64,000 nt of DNA, from NCBI GenBank assembly GCA_030067835.1, contig CP092441.1, positions 1,302,001 to 1,366,000 of the forward strand, given 5' to 3'. Below the pieces are notes generated by a model. That model did no database searches, was not told the origin of the DNA, and was given only the letters and a program-made list of their open reading frames with translations. The stretch's first letter is position 1, and each line of letters begins with the position of its first letter. Made by a program: the position numbers and the translations under genes. The stretch comes from Chakrabartyella piscis (GTDB taxonomy: Bacteria; Bacillota; Clostridia; Lachnospirales; Anaerotignaceae). Positions 8,145 to 17,683 of this stretch are shown piece after piece.

Positions 8145-8249
8145 GATTGGGAAGCGTTTGGTTTTGGTCTTAACTCAATGGGGTTTTGATATATTTTGTT
8201 ACTTAAACTTTATTACTGAATGCCGAAAGGCGAAGAGGAGGAAATACTT

Positions 8250-8675
8250 ATGAAAAAATTAGTTTCAGCAGTACTCGCAGGTGCAATGGTACTTTCTATG
8301 TGCGCTTCCGCACTTGCAGCAACAACACATGAAGCAAGTCTTTACAAAGATGGTGAGTTTGATCCAACAAGCCTTAGCTCTAACTTGTCTATGGGTGATG
8401 ATGCTATCTTGGATGCAGAAGTAGATGGAGACACCATCACTGTGTATCTTCAAGAAGATTTTAGTGCATACTTTACAACTGGAAATTTGAGTGATGTAAC
8501 TATTAGCGGTAAAACTGTCGAAATGATTGATGGCGATGGAAACGGAAAGTATGATGCGTTCTCATTTACACACACTGAAGATTTAGGTGATTACACAAAG
8601 TTTGATGCTGATTTTACAATCAATGTTTCCATTATGCCTATTGCTGCTTCTGGTGACTTGGTAATCTTTGGTTAA
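8250..8675 (+). CDS. Small secreted protein, probably metal-regulated
   Basis: The 141-residue precursor has a clear signal peptide (KK start, hydrophobic core, cleavage near ASALA-AT). The mature part is acidic and beta-rich, with DGDTITVYL, an ISGKTVEMIDGDGNGKYDAF segment that looks like a calcium-binding loop, and a C-terminal SGDLVIFG. I do not recognise the family. A NEAT-like or other immunoglobulin-like binding fold is conceivable but unproven. GAGGAGG precedes the ATG. Two perfect DtxR-type boxes upstream suggest expression under metal starvation, so a role in iron, heme or manganese capture at the cell surface is the leading inference. A strong hairpin follows. Confidence 0.7.
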   Translation: MKKLVSAVLAGAMVLSMCASALAATTHEASLYKDGEFDPTSLSSNLSMGDDAILDAEVDGDTITVYLQEDFSAYFTTGNLSDVTISGKTVEMIDGDGNGKYDAFSFTHTEDLGDYTKFDADFTINVSIMPIAASGDLVIFG

Positions 8676-8693
8676 TAGTTACTAAATAAATTG

Positions 8694-8733
8694 AGCATAC
8701 ATACTTCAAGTTGTTTTGAGGTATGTATGCTTT
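8694..8733 (+). terminator. Terminator after the small secreted protein
   Basis: A 16-bp perfect stem (8694-8709 with 8716-8731) with a 6-base loop is followed by a short T-rich run. Confidence 0.65.
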
Positions 8734-8766
8734 GTTGTCATTGTTTGAAGGAGAAGGGAATAGTAT

Positions 8767-9099
8767 ATGTGGAAGAAACTGAAAAAACTTTTTGTTTTAT
8801 ATATGGCGATAATAATGGTTTCGGGAGTGTTACCCTCTCAAATAGATGCATATGCCAACGAAGCAAATTTTGTAAAGTCACAAATGGTTACATATGAAAA
8901 TGATAGAAAAACATCAGAATCGAATGAAGCTATCAATTCAAACAGAAACTCGAGAGAAGTATTAATACAAGATTCGGTGAATGCAATAACAGGTGCAGAA
9001 GTAACAACAAATGCGGATGCACCAACAAATCCGGATACACCAACAGATGTGAGCGCACCAATAGATGTGGATAGTATAGAAGGAACGAGTAGTATATAT
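8767..9099 (+). pseudogene. Secreted protein gene truncated by an IS
   Basis: AAGGAGAAGGG precedes an ATG that opens a signal peptide (MWKKLKKLFVLYM, cleavage near IDAYA). A low-complexity region rich in N, T, P and D follows (TNPDTPTDVSAPIDV), typical of a linker in a surface protein. The frame runs into the left end of the composite IS at 9100 and stops 20 bases later inside it, so the functional domain has been lost. The missing 3' part is not found on the far side of the IS, where ICE sequence begins. Confidence 0.65.
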
Positions 9100-9201
9100 C
9101 TCAACTTCCTGAAATTTTGACACTAAATAAAAACAAAACCCAATAAAGTCCAGTAAAATCGGCAAATCTATTGATTTTTCTGGGCTTTTAGTGTATACTA
9201 T

Positions 9202-9225
9202 TCTTAGTGGGTATACTCACTAAGA
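9202..9225 (+). repeat. 24-base palindrome over the transposase start region
   Basis: TCTTAGTG (9202-9209) and CACTAAGA (9218-9225) pair around a near-symmetric centre, ending just at the AAAGGAGAG ribosome site of the transposase gene. In read-through transcripts it could mask the site, a known way for IS elements to limit expression from outside. A copy lies at the same place in the second composite. Confidence 0.55.
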
Positions 9226-9236
9226 AAGGAGAGCGT

Positions 9237-9968
9237 ATGTACTTTGATTTTACAGTAGAAATACCTGAGAGCAAGGGGAAAATCACAAGGAAAAAGATAA
9301 AAGATGTAACGTACATTAATTATGAATATGACCGAATATATAAACCTGAAAAACAATATACGATTCCGAAACGAACTACAATAGGGAGACGATGCGAGGA
9401 GGATATTGAAAAAATGTATCCCAATGCAAACTATCTAAAATATTTTCCGGATAAAGAACTACCAGATAAAAAGGATCGTAGTAAAAGAAGTTGTTGTCTT
9501 CGGATAGGTTCATATTTGATGATACAGAAGATTATTAAAGACTATGAACTTGATACGATGCTAAAGCGTATCCTTGGTAAAAATGAGGATCTGTTTTTGG
9601 ATTTAGTTACATACTCTATTATTGCAGAAAATAACGCAGCACAATATTATCCAGACTACGCTTATAACCATCCGCTCTTTACATCTGATATGCATATTTA
9701 TAGTGATAGTAAAGTATCTGATTTTCTTAGTGAAATCACAATAAATCAAAGTGTTGGATTTCTGAATGAATGGAATGCGTCACGTAATCATAGGGAACAG
9801 ATTTACATATCGTATGATTCTACTAACATGACCTGTCAGGCAGGTGATATAGATTTGGCAGAGTTTGGACATTCGAAAACGGGGGATGATAAACCGATTA
9901 TTAATCATGCTATCGCCTACGATAGAACGAATAGAGAGCCTCTGTTTTGTGAGGATTATCCTGGAAGT
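9237..9968 (+). pseudogene. IS1634-like transposase, N-terminal 244 codons only
   Basis: The frame starts at ATG 9237 after AAAGGAGAG. It carries the N-terminal part of a DDE transposase of the IS1634/IS4-type group, including the first acidic catalytic region (YISYDSTNM) and the CEDYPGS motif. It is then cut by the nested IS3 at 9969. Such transposases are usually about 500-600 residues, so more than half is missing. Only a tiny possible C-terminal tail (AVLAES, stop) remains after the IS3. Confidence 0.75.
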
Positions 9969-9996
9969 GGAATGTCAACACTTTTTTGGACAATTT

Positions 9997-10779
9997 TTAT
10001 AAGGTCAGTACCCGATATTCGGCTGGTGTTCTATAATCCAAAGAGCCATGCAAACGTATGTTATTGAACCAATGCACATAGTCTGCAAGTTCTAACTTCA
10101 ATTGCTCCAAACTGACGAAATTTCGTCCTCGAACAAATTCTGTTTTGAATACCTTGAAATTGGCTTCTGCAACTGCATTATCATAGGGGCAGCCCTTCAT
10201 GCTGAGGGATCGTTTGATCTGAAACACATCTAACATTTCATCAATGAGATAGTTTTTAAACTCGCTGCCGCGATCGGTATGGAACAGCTCGATTTCAGAT
10301 AAATTCCCTTTGATTGTTGCAAAAGCATCATATACCAACTGAGCATTTTTGTGAAGTCCTGCACTAAATCCAACGATTTCTCGGTTGAATAAATCAATTA
10401 AGATACAAACATAGTTCCATTTATAGTTCACTCGAACATACGTCAAATCCCCAACAATTACTGCATTGGGAGGCTGGTTATCAAATTGACGAGCTAGTTC
10501 GTTTTTTACTGGCGACTCATTGCATTGTTGCTTTTGTGGTTTGAACTTGGCAACGGTATAGACCGAAATTAGCCCTAAACGTTTCATAATGCGGCAAATT
10601 CTGCGTCTAGAAACCTGTTTGCCCAACTTCTTCAGCTCTTTTTTCATTTTACGACTTCCGTAGACTTCTTTATTTTCATAAAAAATCCGTTCAATTTCTT
10701 GTTCTAATTCCGTATCATCTTTCTTGGACGAAGCCTCGTAATAGTAGGTACTCCTGCTGATTTCAAGGCATTTACACAT
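9997..10779 (-). CDS. IS3-family transposase OrfB (copy 1)
   Basis: The 260-residue integrase-core protein has an HTH_21-like start, then the rve domain with DDE residues in VGDLTYV, FHTDRGSEF and NAVAEANFKVFKTEF. The frame continues upstream of the ATG to overlap OrfA, so the active protein is probably an OrfAB fusion made by a -1 frameshift. Confidence 0.85.
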   Translation of the reverse strand: MCKCLEISRSTYYYEASSKKDDTELEQEIERIFYENKEVYGSRKMKKELKKLGKQVSRRRICRIMKRLGLISVYTVAKFKPQKQQCNESPVKNELARQFDNQPPNAVIVGDLTYVRVNYKWNYVCILIDLFNREIVGFSAGLHKNAQLVYDAFATIKGNLSEIELFHTDRGSEFKNYLIDEMLDVFQIKRSLSMKGCPYDNAVAEANFKVFKTEFVRGRNFVSLEQLKLELADYVHWFNNIRLHGSLDYRTPAEYRVLTL

Positions 10780-10820
10780 GGCTGATATAGAGTATTTGTG
10801 TCGATTTGCTCGAATTACAA

Positions 10821-11108
10821 TTACTTTCGTCCGAATATCAGCGCCGCTTGCTTTAGTATGTCATTTTCCATTCGTAGCTGTTGTAGCTCTTTACGAAGTT
10901 TGATGAGTTCAGCTTCTTCTGGTGTGCGATTATCAGCTTCTTTTGTAGAACCAGTAGCATTGTAACGCTGTATCCAGCGATTCAGTGCCGATGGTGTTAA
11001 ATCGTATTCACGATTGATATCTGCTTTCGATTTTCCGTTGTTATATAATTGAACCATCTGCTGTTTAAATTCTTCTGTAAATTCTCTTCGTTGTCGTTTT
11101 TTAGTCAT
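10821..11108 (-). CDS. IS3-family transposase OrfA (copy 1)
   Basis: The 95-residue protein has an HTH (YNNGKSKADINREYDLTPS) and a C-terminal leucine-zipper-like coiled coil (ELIKLRKELQQLRMENDILK), as in OrfA of IS3 elements. AAGGAG precedes the start. Confidence 0.85.
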   Translation of the reverse strand: MTKKRQRREFTEEFKQQMVQLYNNGKSKADINREYDLTPSALNRWIQRYNATGSTKEADNRTPEEAELIKLRKELQQLRMENDILKQAALIFGRK

Positions 11109-11221
11109 GTAATCATCTCCTTATTTTATATTAGTTTTATTTTACATGACCTTATCTTTTCTGTCTAGTTAAGTATAGCCATTCCAAGCTGTTTTGGCAG
11201 AGTCATAGGAGGATTAGAGAA

Positions 11222-11431
11222 ATGGGAAGACGTAGTATATCGATAGATGAAAAGATAGAACGAGCTAAAGAACATGTATTCAAATGTAAAGATAAATATG
11301 ATGAAGCACTAGCAGAGTTAGTTGCATTGCAGGAGAAGAAAAGTGATCTGCAAAAACAAGAGTTACTGGAAGCTATGGAGAATAGCACACGAAGTTACGA
11401 GGACATTTTGAAGTTTCTTGAAGGTAAATAA
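11222..11431 (+). CDS. Small coiled-coil protein carried by the IS1634-like element
   Basis: The 69-residue charged helical protein (starts MGRRSISIDEK, ends LKFLEGK) has TAGGAGGATTAGAGA upstream. It lies between the nested IS3 and the right inverted repeat of the host element, so it is an accessory gene of that IS. Its helical pattern recalls DUF4315-type proteins such as the one at 19940, but function is unknown. Confidence 0.6.
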   Translation: MGRRSISIDEKIERAKEHVFKCKDKYDEALAELVALQEKKSDLQKQELLEAMENSTRSYEDILKFLEGK

Positions 11432-11506
11432 ACATTAGGTCTGGGACGATTTTGTAAACGTCCTAGACCTATAAATGTTTTAGTGGGTAAATTTCAGGAA
11501 GTTGAG

Positions 11507-12378
11507 ATAGATTGTTCATTTTCAATATCTCCTTTATTATTTCCACTTTCTCGCTTTAAAGTGCTGAATTGAGTATTATTAGTATAATCTATTTCTTTTG
11601 ATTTTGCAACTTTTTCACGAAGATTTTCTCTATCAATATTCCTCGCAATATCACCGATTTTTAGTAACATTTCACTAGATGTTACATTCAGTGCATTTCC
11701 AAGATGGGAGAGGACTTCGGGGGTGTTAAATTCCATAACACTGTGAAAATCTTCATCTTCAAGATAGTCCATAGGATTTAATCCACATCTTGAAAGCACC
11801 ATATATTGTGTGCTAACTGTAAGTGCGTCTTTAAAGTTTACTTCGATATTTAAATCATCAAGTTCCTCTAAAAAACTATCTTCTAAATCATAGGTGAGGT
11901 CGTGCAAAAATTCTCTGTAATGTTCGCCAACACTACGCTCTGCAAATTCCATTAAATTCTCTGCAAAGCCTAGTTGATCTGTTTTACCATATGTTTCAGT
12001 CATTGCTTGTAACACAGGCTCATGATAACTTTCTTGAATTTCCCAAAGATAGGGGTATCTTGCATTTTCTACTGCTCGTGTATCATTTATATCAAAAACA
12101 TATTCAAGTCTTGGCTTCTGCCCTGCATTATGTTTAATGAGGGCAATGCCTTTGCTGCCACTTTTTACCCAACGATTCATTTTCCCATTCCAAAGTTCCA
12201 TTGTAGCACAAGCCGTGGCATCAGGTTTTTGTGCATGAATGGAAATCTGATCATCGAAGTTATATTTATATAGTCTGCTTGCAGTAGTAAGATAGCCTTG
12301 CCAGTTTTCTATATTCCTTGTGACATCATCTTTTGTTTCAGAAAAAAGTTGTGTCATCTGCTGTAATTTATTGCTCAT
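11507..12378 (-). pseudogene. N-terminus of the large ICE LtrC/helicase-methylase protein, truncated
   Basis: From ATG 12378 (AGGAGG upstream) the frame encodes an N-terminal domain with YLTTASRLYKYNFDDQISIH and WNGKMNRWVKSGSKGIALI. This is the start of the very large (usually >2000-residue) LtrC/SNF2-N6-methylase proteins encoded near the end of Tn1549-type elements. That domain resembles ArdC-like antirestriction N-termini. The coding frame is cut at 11507 by the right end of the composite IS, leaving about 290 residues. Helicase and methylase domains are absent from this window. Confidence 0.75.
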
Positions 12379-12415
12379 AGGTTTAGTTGCCTCCTTTATT
12401 TTTACTGTAAAACGC

Positions 12416-12458
12416 AAAAAAGCCATTACAAGGTTTTTTAGTCCTCGTAATGGCTTTT
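12416..12458 (-). terminator. Terminator after the PBECR4 gene
   Basis: A perfect 9-bp stem GCCATTAC-type (12421-12429 with 12447-12455) has T-runs on either strand, so it could work in both directions. Confidence 0.75.
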
Positions 12459-12471
12459 AAAGTTTATTTCA

Positions 12472-13047
12472 TTATTTTTTTAATCTATCATACTGAACTT
12501 CTGTTTCTCCAGTAGATATATTTATTTTTTCTTTATAGAGTAGGGTATATTTAGGTTGTCGTGATGTATAATCTATGTTTGTTTCATAAAACAGTGAGCG
12601 ACAAAAGTAATTATCATCTTTTTCATTACTTAAGAAAATATATGTATCACGATTATTAAGTGGTGTAGATAGTAAAAAATCAGCTTTTATAACGGAAAAC
12701 GTATGTAATTTCTCGTTATATCTAAATACAATTTCGTTTGTATCAAGTAACTTTTCTAAATTACACAAAGGATCAATACGACTTTCTAATTTATCAAAAA
12801 AATCACTTTTTTGTATCTGTGCTGCTGTTATTGACTTTCCTAATATTTGATTGAAAATCTTTTTTCGGTTTCCACTTGCTATACCAACTAAATCCGTTAA
12901 TTTATGCAATCCCAATAAATGATGAAAGTTAGATTCATCAAAGTCTAATACAATTTTGACAGCTTTACCTTTTCTGCCAATTACCATATTATAACGGACG
13001 TTCGTAAGTTTTTTATAATTACTTGCACACTCTAATATTTTATCCAT
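12472..13047 (-). CDS. PBECR4-domain protein (barnase/EndoU/colicin/RelE-like nuclease)
   Basis: The 191-residue protein contains the PBECR4-type pattern: a basic start (VRYNMVIGRKGKAVKIVLDF) leading to ESNFHHLLGLHKLTDL, in which the paired histidines are the likely catalytic region of this RNase-like fold. These domains are common in phages and ICEs as predicted toxins or processing nucleases. It is preceded by the ~170-nt RNA/terminator region at 13065-13232, so its expression may be controlled by attenuation. A terminator follows the gene. Confidence 0.7.
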   Translation of the reverse strand: MDKILECASNYKKLTNVRYNMVIGRKGKAVKIVLDFDESNFHHLLGLHKLTDLVGIASGNRKKIFNQILGKSITAAQIQKSDFFDKLESRIDPLCNLEKLLDTNEIVFRYNEKLHTFSVIKADFLLSTPLNNRDTYIFLSNEKDDNYFCRSLFYETNIDYTSRQPKYTLLYKEKINISTGETEVQYDRLKK

Positions 13048-13064
13048 TATTATCCTCTCTATCT

Positions 13065-13232
13065 AAAAAAACCGCCTTGCTTTCACAAGACGGTTTTCAG
13101 AGCATTTTCTTTCGGTTTAAACCTACATCGGTTTGAGGTTACTGCTCAACCCCTCGGAAGCTCCGTATAGCAGTGCGTACCGATACACCACTAACTTCCT
13201 CGCTTGAACAGACACACCTGTTGCCTGTTAGT
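13065..13232 (-). ncRNA. Candidate structured RNA or attenuator leader upstream of PBECR4 gene
   Basis: On the minus strand a consensus promoter (13239-13267) is followed by about 168 bases with no gene. They end in a strong intrinsic terminator: arms 13085-13095 and 13069-13079, then seven U (13065-13071). Inside are further stems: GGAAG...CTTCC enclosing AGTG...CACT, a GAGG...CCTC hairpin, and AAACC...GGTTT. The promoter-stems-terminator layout fits an independent small RNA or a leader that controls the gene starting 18 bases downstream. I do not recognise a known family. Confidence 0.6.
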
Positions 13233-13238
13233 ACTATT

Positions 13239-13267
13239 ATTATACTCTGAAAACAAAAATATGTCAA
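13239..13267 (-). promoter_or_regulatory. Consensus promoter for the candidate RNA
   Basis: Reading the minus strand, TTGACA (13262-13267) and TATAAT (13239-13244) are both perfect and separated by 17 bases. Confidence 0.75.
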
Positions 13268-13282
13268 TACTCTGAAAATTTT

Positions 13283-14858
13283 TTACCTTTCCACATCTTT
13301 GTTTTTTTCTTTCTGCTTATCATTTTGTTTCACTTGCTCTTTAGCTTCACGAAGTTTTGATAAAACAGATGGTCTTTTTTTAGGCAAATCAGCTTTTTTA
13401 CTTTCTTCTTTTTCTGCCTTAACATCGGCTTGTGCTTGTGCAAGTTCTTCTAAAACATCATCTTTTTCTATATTGTTTATCACTCCATCTATCATATTAT
13501 AGTTCTGTTCTTCTGATTTTTCAAGTGTTGCAATAGGGTTGTCAATCATGCTGTCAAAATGATCTGTCAAATCATCAAAACCATTGTAGACATCGCTTAA
13601 CATTAAATGTCCTGTAATATCAACAATCACATTCGGTGCCATATCTCCATGTTCTTCATGTTCAAGCAAGAACGTCCTTGCCATCAATTTTTTCTGTATC
13701 CACCACATACCAAGAGCCAATATGCCCATCTACTTTGATATTATCGCTATCAGGTGTAAGTAGCTGTTCATTATTTTCTTTTGGAAACAGTTCAGAGAGG
13801 ATATAGGTGTTATTATCAAACACAGCAGATCCAAACTCACTACGAGTGATAGAGATAATTTCATCAATGGTGGCACGATTTTCATTGATAGCAGAAGTGG
13901 CAAAATCTTTCACTTTTTCAAAAGAAACCTCGTCTACTTTCAACCATACATCGTGGCAGTAGGAGTTTAGTTTTACGACATCTTCAAAACTAAACTCACC
14001 CTCCAGTTCCTCTTGCAGATTTGCAATACTGATAGCTTTAGATAGTTCGCTTCTTGCAAATCTGTCAATTAGTAAAACATCTACAAGGCTTTTAGTATCA
14101 TCTTTTGCAATGCCTACAAGTTCGGGTAAATGCGCCTTTGTGTCCACTTCGTGCATTTGCTCCACAACATTTTCAAACGGAATTTCTTTAAATCCATAGC
14201 TATCCACAAAATGATAGGTCACTTCGCCATTTTCTTTTAGGGCAACAACATCACTGACAGATAAACTATGTCCCTCAAAATCAGATGGGTGGTTGATATT
14301 AAAGGTTTCCCATAGGTAGTTTAATTTCTCGTTGTTAGATAAATCTTTAATGCTATCATTAAAACTATCCGTGTAGACATTATTGAAATTACTTTTTTCA
14401 ATGTCAATGTTTTTTCGTTCTAAATGAGTAATCCCCTCAAAGCGAAAATCTCTCGTGTAATCACTGTGTTTAAGCTGATAGATGGAGTAGGAACTTGCCT
14501 CATTTTTCTCAAAAGCAAAATCCTTTAATTGTGACTGTGTATGTTCTTGCTCACAGTTGTCTTTTTCCTCCATAAACTCATCAAAATCAAGCATTGTAGC
14601 AGTTCGGTTAAGCAAATTATCTTTGCCCACGAATACTTCGCCATCTGAAATACTATTGATTGCTTCGGTAATAGAAATGGTGGTATCATCATAGACACCA
14701 CCATCAGTTACTACCATATTTTTATCGTAAAAGTTATAATCCCAACCTTCGGTATGTTCTTCTATGGAGAAATATCCGTTGCCCAGTTTGTATGCTGCTT
14801 TTTCTTCTTGCATTTCTTTCGCAAGTTTTTCATTAGGGGTTAAATTTTCTATTTGCAT
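13283..14858 (-). pseudogene. YodL/LPD28-DUF4316 ICE protein with a frameshift
   Basis: The main frame from ATG 14858 encodes 398 residues including repeated YodL-like segments (GEVTYHFVDSYGFKEIPF; LPELVGIAKDDTKSLVDVLLIDRFA). The DUF4316-type end (FLLEHEEHGDMAPNVIVD, VYNGFDDL) continues in a different frame from about 13690 to 13283. The junction near 13675-13690 lies within one continuous domain (DGHIGSWYVVD...FLLEHEE), so a small indel has split the gene; no clear slippery sequence is seen. It belongs to the accessory set between topB and the helicase gene of Tn1549-like elements. Confidence 0.7.
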
Positions 14859-14892
14859 ATTGTTTTCCTACTTTCTTTTTAATTTTGGACGC

Positions 14893-14927
14893 AAAAAACA
14901 CCCAACGACAATGAAGTCAATGGGTGT
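14893..14927 (-). terminator. Terminator of the HEPN-like gene
   Basis: Stem ACACCCA/TGGGTGT (14898-14904, 14921-14927) is followed on the minus strand by six T residues. Confidence 0.65.
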
Positions 14928-14940
14928 AATATGTTTACTT

Positions 14941-15912
14941 TTAACATGGAAATTGTTTTTTGATTTCATCGAAATTGAAAACAGGAGCAAGTTCCCCACT
15001 TATGTCAAAACTTGAATGTTCGCAACTTTGATAGCAAATTTTTTCTGGTTTGCATATTAATCTTTGTTCATATTCATGTGCTTTTTCACAAGGGTTCTCA
15101 CATGGATATAGTAGCTTTTCATAATTTTCTAGCAGAGGTTTTAAATTCCAAACATCCGAATCTTCATCAATTTTACCACAAGGTAACGATAATGTTATTT
15201 TTATTGCTACTAACATCTGTTTGCGATATTCTAACATTATCAAAGAAACTTCATTGATATACGCTATTAGTTTTATTGAGTCATCAATCACATAATTCAA
15301 ATTAGCAAAAGGATGCTCTGGAAATAAATTATCCATATCAGGCTTTAACTTTCCATCAATTTCTCTATGAAAAATATAAGAGTTGGTCGCCTCTAAAGAA
15401 TGTGTGAATGAATTTCTTAATGTTTCCCGAACTTTTTTGTGTTCTTCTGAACTCAGGTAGGCTAATAATTCCTCAGATTTATCCGCTCCAAGTTTATCCT
15501 TATATTCTCTCATAAATTTATAAATACTAATTTTATCATTACGAGGAACGCCACATTTATAATACTCATTTAAAAGTTGTCTAAATACATCCCATAAAAC
15601 AAGGTTTCTATAAACAGCATCTTCAAGATAATACGAATATGAAGTTTGATTTTCATCTTCGGTAATAGGAGAAATCATTTTTGTCGAATATCCTAAACTT
15701 TTTTCAAGAGCGTATTTTATATTTTTTATTGTACGATTAGCACGGATCAACCATTCAATACAATTTCTAAAATGAATAACTTCATCCGATATGTTTAATT
15801 GTTCAGAGCGTGATAGTCTGCATTCTTGAACCACATTAATCTCGTTAATCCTTATTGATAGATATTCTATGATTTTATCATCTGTTTCAAATGTATGTAT
15901 GTCAGTTTTCAT
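14941..15912 (-). CDS. HEPN-like cargo protein, unknown function
   Basis: The 323-residue protein is largely helical. It contains RETLRNSFTHS near residue 160; RNSFTH fits the R-x4-6-H motif of HEPN ribonuclease domains, and the overall pattern is like the Cthe_2314 HEPN group. A cysteine-rich C-terminus (CENPCEK, CYQSCEH) is unusual. AAAGGAGTGG precedes the start. It has its own terminator and sits between topB and the YodL/DUF4316 gene, where ICEs often carry cargo. HEPN proteins commonly serve in RNA cleavage during defence or toxin activity; that role here is inference. Confidence 0.5.
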   Translation of the reverse strand: MKTDIHTFETDDKIIEYLSIRINEINVVQECRLSRSEQLNISDEVIHFRNCIEWLIRANRTIKNIKYALEKSLGYSTKMISPITEDENQTSYSYYLEDAVYRNLVLWDVFRQLLNEYYKCGVPRNDKISIYKFMREYKDKLGADKSEELLAYLSSEEHKKVRETLRNSFTHSLEATNSYIFHREIDGKLKPDMDNLFPEHPFANLNYVIDDSIKLIAYINEVSLIMLEYRKQMLVAIKITLSLPCGKIDEDSDVWNLKPLLENYEKLLYPCENPCEKAHEYEQRLICKPEKICYQSCEHSSFDISGELAPVFNFDEIKKQFPC

Positions 15913-17354
15913 AATATACCACTCCTTTACTATCTAACATTATACTACAAAACTCATAAAAATTCCATTCTCAAACTACCCAAAATTTTATTTTTTACCA
16001 AACTCCATCTTAAAATTCACATATTTACCACCAGTATCATCAAGCAGTACCGTACAGTCATATTTCTTGCCAGTCTTTTCAGAATAGCACCCAGTCAGCT
16101 TTGTTTTACCAGTAGTTAGCAAATCCTTTGCCATCTTTTCTGTAAAGGTCTTTTTCTTTGAAGTGAAAAACTTGTTTTCTTTCCAAAGTGCAAAGACACA
16201 CTCCTTAGAGGAACAAGCATATCTCTTTTTATTTTCGGTAACATCTGCACCACAGCGAGGACAAGTGCCAATCACTTTGCCTGTGCTTTCTCGTGGGAAT
16301 AGAGCATCACTACCTTTCGCCATTTCGTAAGTACCTACAAGGGTTTTAACCATACCTTTAATCTCACTTAAAAACTCGTCAGGAGAAATTTCATTAAGTT
16401 CAATACACTTTAATTTTTCCTCCCATGTTGCAGTGGTAAGTGGAGAAGCAATGCTTTCAGGTAAAATAGTGATAAGGGCAGTGCCTTTATCTGTTGGTAC
16501 AAGATGTTTTGTTTTTTTATCGCCTTTACGTTCAATTAACTTGATGTTTACTAGCTTTTCAAGAACTCCGGCACGAGTGGCTGGAGTTCCAATTCCACAA
16601 AATTCTTTTTCGATATCTTCATCACGCCCAGCGTTCTCCATAGCAAATAAAATAGTATCCTCGGTAAATTGTTTTGGTGGGGAGGTTTTACCGATTTTAA
16701 TTTCAGATGAATTTATATCTAAAACTTCGCCCTCTGCCATCAGTGGCAAAGGGTTTTCCTCTTGCTTGTTATCGTTTTTCAAATCAAACATTTTAAAGCC
16801 TTGTTCTAAAATAGTTTTACCCTTTGTGCCGAGTTCCACATTGCCACATTTCGCTGAGATAATGGTTTCGCTATACTTGAAATTATCACCTAAAGCAGAA
16901 AGAAGTCGTAACATGATTAGCGTCAAAACTTCTTTTTCACCATGTGGTAGGTTGTTTATATCATAACCATTCAAAGTTTTTGTAGGAATAATCGCATGAT
17001 GATCCGTAACCTTGCTGTTATCAATAACAGTCCTTGTATTGGTTGGTGCAGTAGTGTTTATTTGTAATTTCTCCATTGTAATTGCAACAATTTCAGTCAA
17101 ACCATGCTCCATATCATCGGTTAAAAACTTGCTGTCGGTACGAGGGTAGGTGCATAACTTCTTTTCATAAAGGCTCTGTGTGTATTCTAGTGTTTGATTA
17201 GCTGTAAAACCAAGTTTTCGATTGGCTTCACGCTGTAAGGTGGTAAGGTCATATAGTTTTGGTGGCTTTTCTGATTTGGAATGGCTATACTTAACTAGAC
17301 AGAAAAGATAAGGTCATGTAAAATAAAACTAATATAAAATAAGGAGATGATTAC

Positions 17355-17642
17355 ATGACTAAAAAACGACAACGAAGAGAATTTACAGAAGAATTTAAAC
17401 AGCAGATGGTTCAATTATATAACAACGGAAAATCGAAAGCAGATATCAATCGTGAATACGATTTAACACCATCGGCACTGAATCGCTGGATACAGCGTTA
17501 CAATGCTACTGGTTCTACAAAAGAAGCTGATAATCGCACACCAGAAGAAGCTGAACTCATCAAACTTCGTAAAGAGCTACAACAGCTACGAATGGAAAAT
17601 GACATACTAAAGCAAGCGGCGCTGATATTCGGACGAAAGTAA
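17355..17642 (+). CDS. IS3-family transposase OrfA (copy 2)
   Basis: The sequence is identical to the other copies at protein level. The stop lies at 17640-17642 and the overlapping OrfB frame opens from about 17605, so a -1 shift in 17605-17640 would make OrfAB. Confidence 0.85.
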   Translation: MTKKRQRREFTEEFKQQMVQLYNNGKSKADINREYDLTPSALNRWIQRYNATGSTKEADNRTPEEAELIKLRKELQQLRMENDILKQAALIFGRK

Positions 17643-17683
17643 TTGTAATTCGAGCAAATCGACACAAATACTCTATATCAGCC

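Larger units (their letters stand above)
9969..11185 (-). mobile_element. IS3-family element (IS150-like), copy 1, nested
   Basis: The 1217-bp element has ends GGAATGTCAACAC and, inverted, GGAATGGCTATAC. It is oriented so that its transposase reads on the minus strand. Left flank GAAGT and right flank AAGCT do not form a target duplication. Confidence 0.85.
9100..11506 (+). mobile_element. Composite IS, copy 1: IS1634-like element with a nested IS3 element
   Basis: The 2407-bp unit is bounded by inverted repeats CTCAACTTCCTGAAAT and ATTTCAGGAAGTTGAG. It holds the 5' part of an IS1634-like transposase, a 1217-bp IS3-family element, and a 69-codon coiled-coil gene. The transposase lacks its 3' half and the nested IS3 has no target duplication, pointing to a deletion next to the inserted IS3. 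An apparently identical 2407-bp unit lies at 45768-48174, so the whole nested structure moved or was copied as one. Confidence 0.8.

Noticed and set aside
13065..13232. T-box or known riboswitch upstream of the PBECR4 gene
   Set aside because: No T-box TGGNACCGCG-like sequence and no familiar riboswitch core; left as an unassigned RNA candidate.
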